A stretch of 6,880 nt of DNA from NCBI GenBank assembly GCA_945897695.1, contig CAMDGW010000133.1, positions 1-6,880 of the forward strand, read 5' to 3'. The notes beneath the pieces are model-generated. The model was not told the origin of the DNA. It was given only the letters and a program-made list of their open reading frames with translations, and did not search any database. Within the stretch, counting starts at the first letter, position 1. Every line of letters begins with the position of its first letter. The stretch is from Pseudobacteriovorax antillogorgiicola. Its GTDB lineage: Bacteria > Bdellovibrionota_B > Oligoflexia > Oligoflexales > RGVZ01. Positions 6,307-6,880 of the stretch are shown here, piece by piece. The position numbers and the translations under genes are program-made.

Positions 6307-6780
6307 TTATTTGATTGGCTCAAGGATCGCCATTGTGATGGGTCCAGGCACGTGGCTGGCTTTGCATTTTGTGCCAGTGATCACCTTTTCGAGCAGTGCT
6401 CTCGCACGCTCTGGGTTCTCTCGCTCGCGACCTTTCAGTCTCACAACAATTTTTACTTTGTCGCCACGTCCCAAGAACTTCTCGATGGCACTCATCTTGG
6501 TCTGGAAATCATGATCGGCGATGTTCAGCTTCAGCTGAATTTCTTTGAGCTCCTGAACAATCTGCTTCTTCTTCGCCTTCTTAAGTTCGTATTGAACCTT
6601 TTTGAAGTCCTGAACTCTCATGACCGGGAAGTCTCCTTTGTCACTAATCATGACAAGGTCGAGGCCCGCCTCTTCGGCGCGGGACAAGGCTTCAAGGACA
6701 GAGACTATTTCATTTGTTTCTTCGCTGACGAGGCGAACTTTTGTGTAGTTGCGGGCTGCAGCACGATTGATAACTTGCAA
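6307..6780 (-). CDS. infC: Translation initiation factor IF-3, short and divergent
   Basis: IF-3 binds the 30S subunit, blocks premature 50S joining and checks the start-codon/fMet-tRNA pairing. Residues 1-68 correspond to the N-terminal domain (INRAAARNYTKVRL, EEAGLDLVMIS, then VQDFKKVQYE near the family signature). A Lys-rich linker helix lies at about 67-80. The C-terminal domain covers about 78-157 (LKEIQLKLNIADHDFQTK, FLGRGDKVKIVVRLKGRE, then MAILEP). At 157 residues it is shorter than the ~180 of E. coli. The usual EGRxM near the end reads PGPITM, and the segment before it is several residues shorter, so it is diverged. The start is TTG at 6778-6780, supported by AGGAGG nine nt upstream and by the position of the conserved IN. 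No ATG lies upstream in frame before a stop. It could be the housekeeping factor or a paralogue. Confidence 0.85.
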   Translation of the reverse strand: MQVINRAAARNYTKVRLVSEETNEIVSVLEALSRAEEAGLDLVMISDKGDFPVMRVQDFKKVQYELKKAKKKQIVQELKEIQLKLNIADHDFQTKMSAIEKFLGRGDKVKIVVRLKGRERENPERARALLEKVITGTKCKASHVPGPITMAILEPIK

Positions 6781-6789
6781 AAAAAGAGT

Positions 6790-6795
6790 CCTCCT
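6790..6795 (-). promoter_or_regulatory. Shine-Dalgarno fixing the UUG start of IF-3
   Basis: AGGAGG on the minus strand lies nine nt before TTG (6778-6780). This strong site decides the start and would compensate for the weak initiation codon. Confidence 0.8.
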
Positions 6796-6802
6796 GAGGT
6801 TT

Positions 6803-6880
6803 TTAAGAGCGGCCTTTAGCCACTGAATCTAAGAGGCTACCATAATCAGTGGGATCTTGAAAAGTCCGTAAAAAGCGCAG
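6803..6880 (-). CDS. C-terminal 25 residues of an unidentified protein (cut by window edge)
   Basis: One minus-strand frame stays open from the window edge to a TAA at 6803-6805, reading LRFLRTFQDPTDYGSLL and ending VAKGRS. The composition is protein-like. The stop falls 22 nt before the IF-3 start with no terminator between, so the two are probably co-transcribed. In many bacteria thrS precedes infC, but this tail is not recognisably ThrS. The fragment is too short to identify. Confidence 0.45.
   Translation of the reverse strand: MRFLRTFQDPTDYGSLLDSVAKGRS

Noticed and set aside
6235..6819. Plus-strand 194-codon open frame
   Set aside because: It lies antisense over the IF-3 gene and its terminator. 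The minus-strand frame has clear IF-3 homology and a perfect Shine-Dalgarno, while the plus-strand protein has no recognisable features.
6826..6828. In-frame ATT as an alternative E. coli-style IF-3 start
   Set aside because: It has no Shine-Dalgarno at proper distance and would overlap the upstream coding end. The TTG at 6778-6780 has AGGAGG nine nt upstream and fits the family N-terminus.

Overview
The window looks like Gram-negative bacterial chromosome. A cleavable signal peptide on a periplasmic binding protein supports this, and so do Shine-Dalgarno sites, intrinsic terminators and a sigma-70 type promoter. A Bdellovibrionota- or deltaproteobacteria-like origin is possible but is only a weak impression from protein style. 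Every supported gene lies on the minus strand, so transcription runs from high to low coordinates.

In transcription order, the window opens with the last 25 codons of an unidentified gene (6803-6880). A translation initiation factor IF-3 gene follows (6307-6780), with a UUG start behind a perfect Shine-Dalgarno, and it ends at a strong terminator (6255-6285). Next comes a gene with its own consensus promoter (6137-6166) and a near-symmetric dyad inside that promoter. It encodes a 300-residue regulator with an N-terminal helix-turn-helix and a C-terminal ImmA/IrrE-like domain whose zinc ligands are replaced (5119-6021). A 13-bp-stem terminator closes it (5064-5100).

The most unusual gene is at 3164-4939. 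Its first ~215 residues resemble a complete minimal siroheme/4Fe-4S sulfite/nitrite reductase, with an altered cysteine pattern. They are fused to about 375 further residues: a very acidic, low-complexity stretch with a 10-residue tandem repeat, then a beta-rich C-terminal domain.

The rest of the window is a thiamine (or thiamine phosphate) ABC importer operon in the classic order thiB-thiP-thiQ. The coding ends overlap (28 nt and 14 nt), and thiQ is cut by the window edge. ThiB captures thiamine in the periplasm, ThiP forms the channel, and ThiQ would supply ATP hydrolysis. No TPP riboswitch is visible in the 133-nt gap before thiB.

The main candidates for new biology are the siroheme-domain fusion protein, the degenerate ImmA/IrrE regulator with its putative operator, and the divergent IF-3 that lacks rpmI-rplT behind it.
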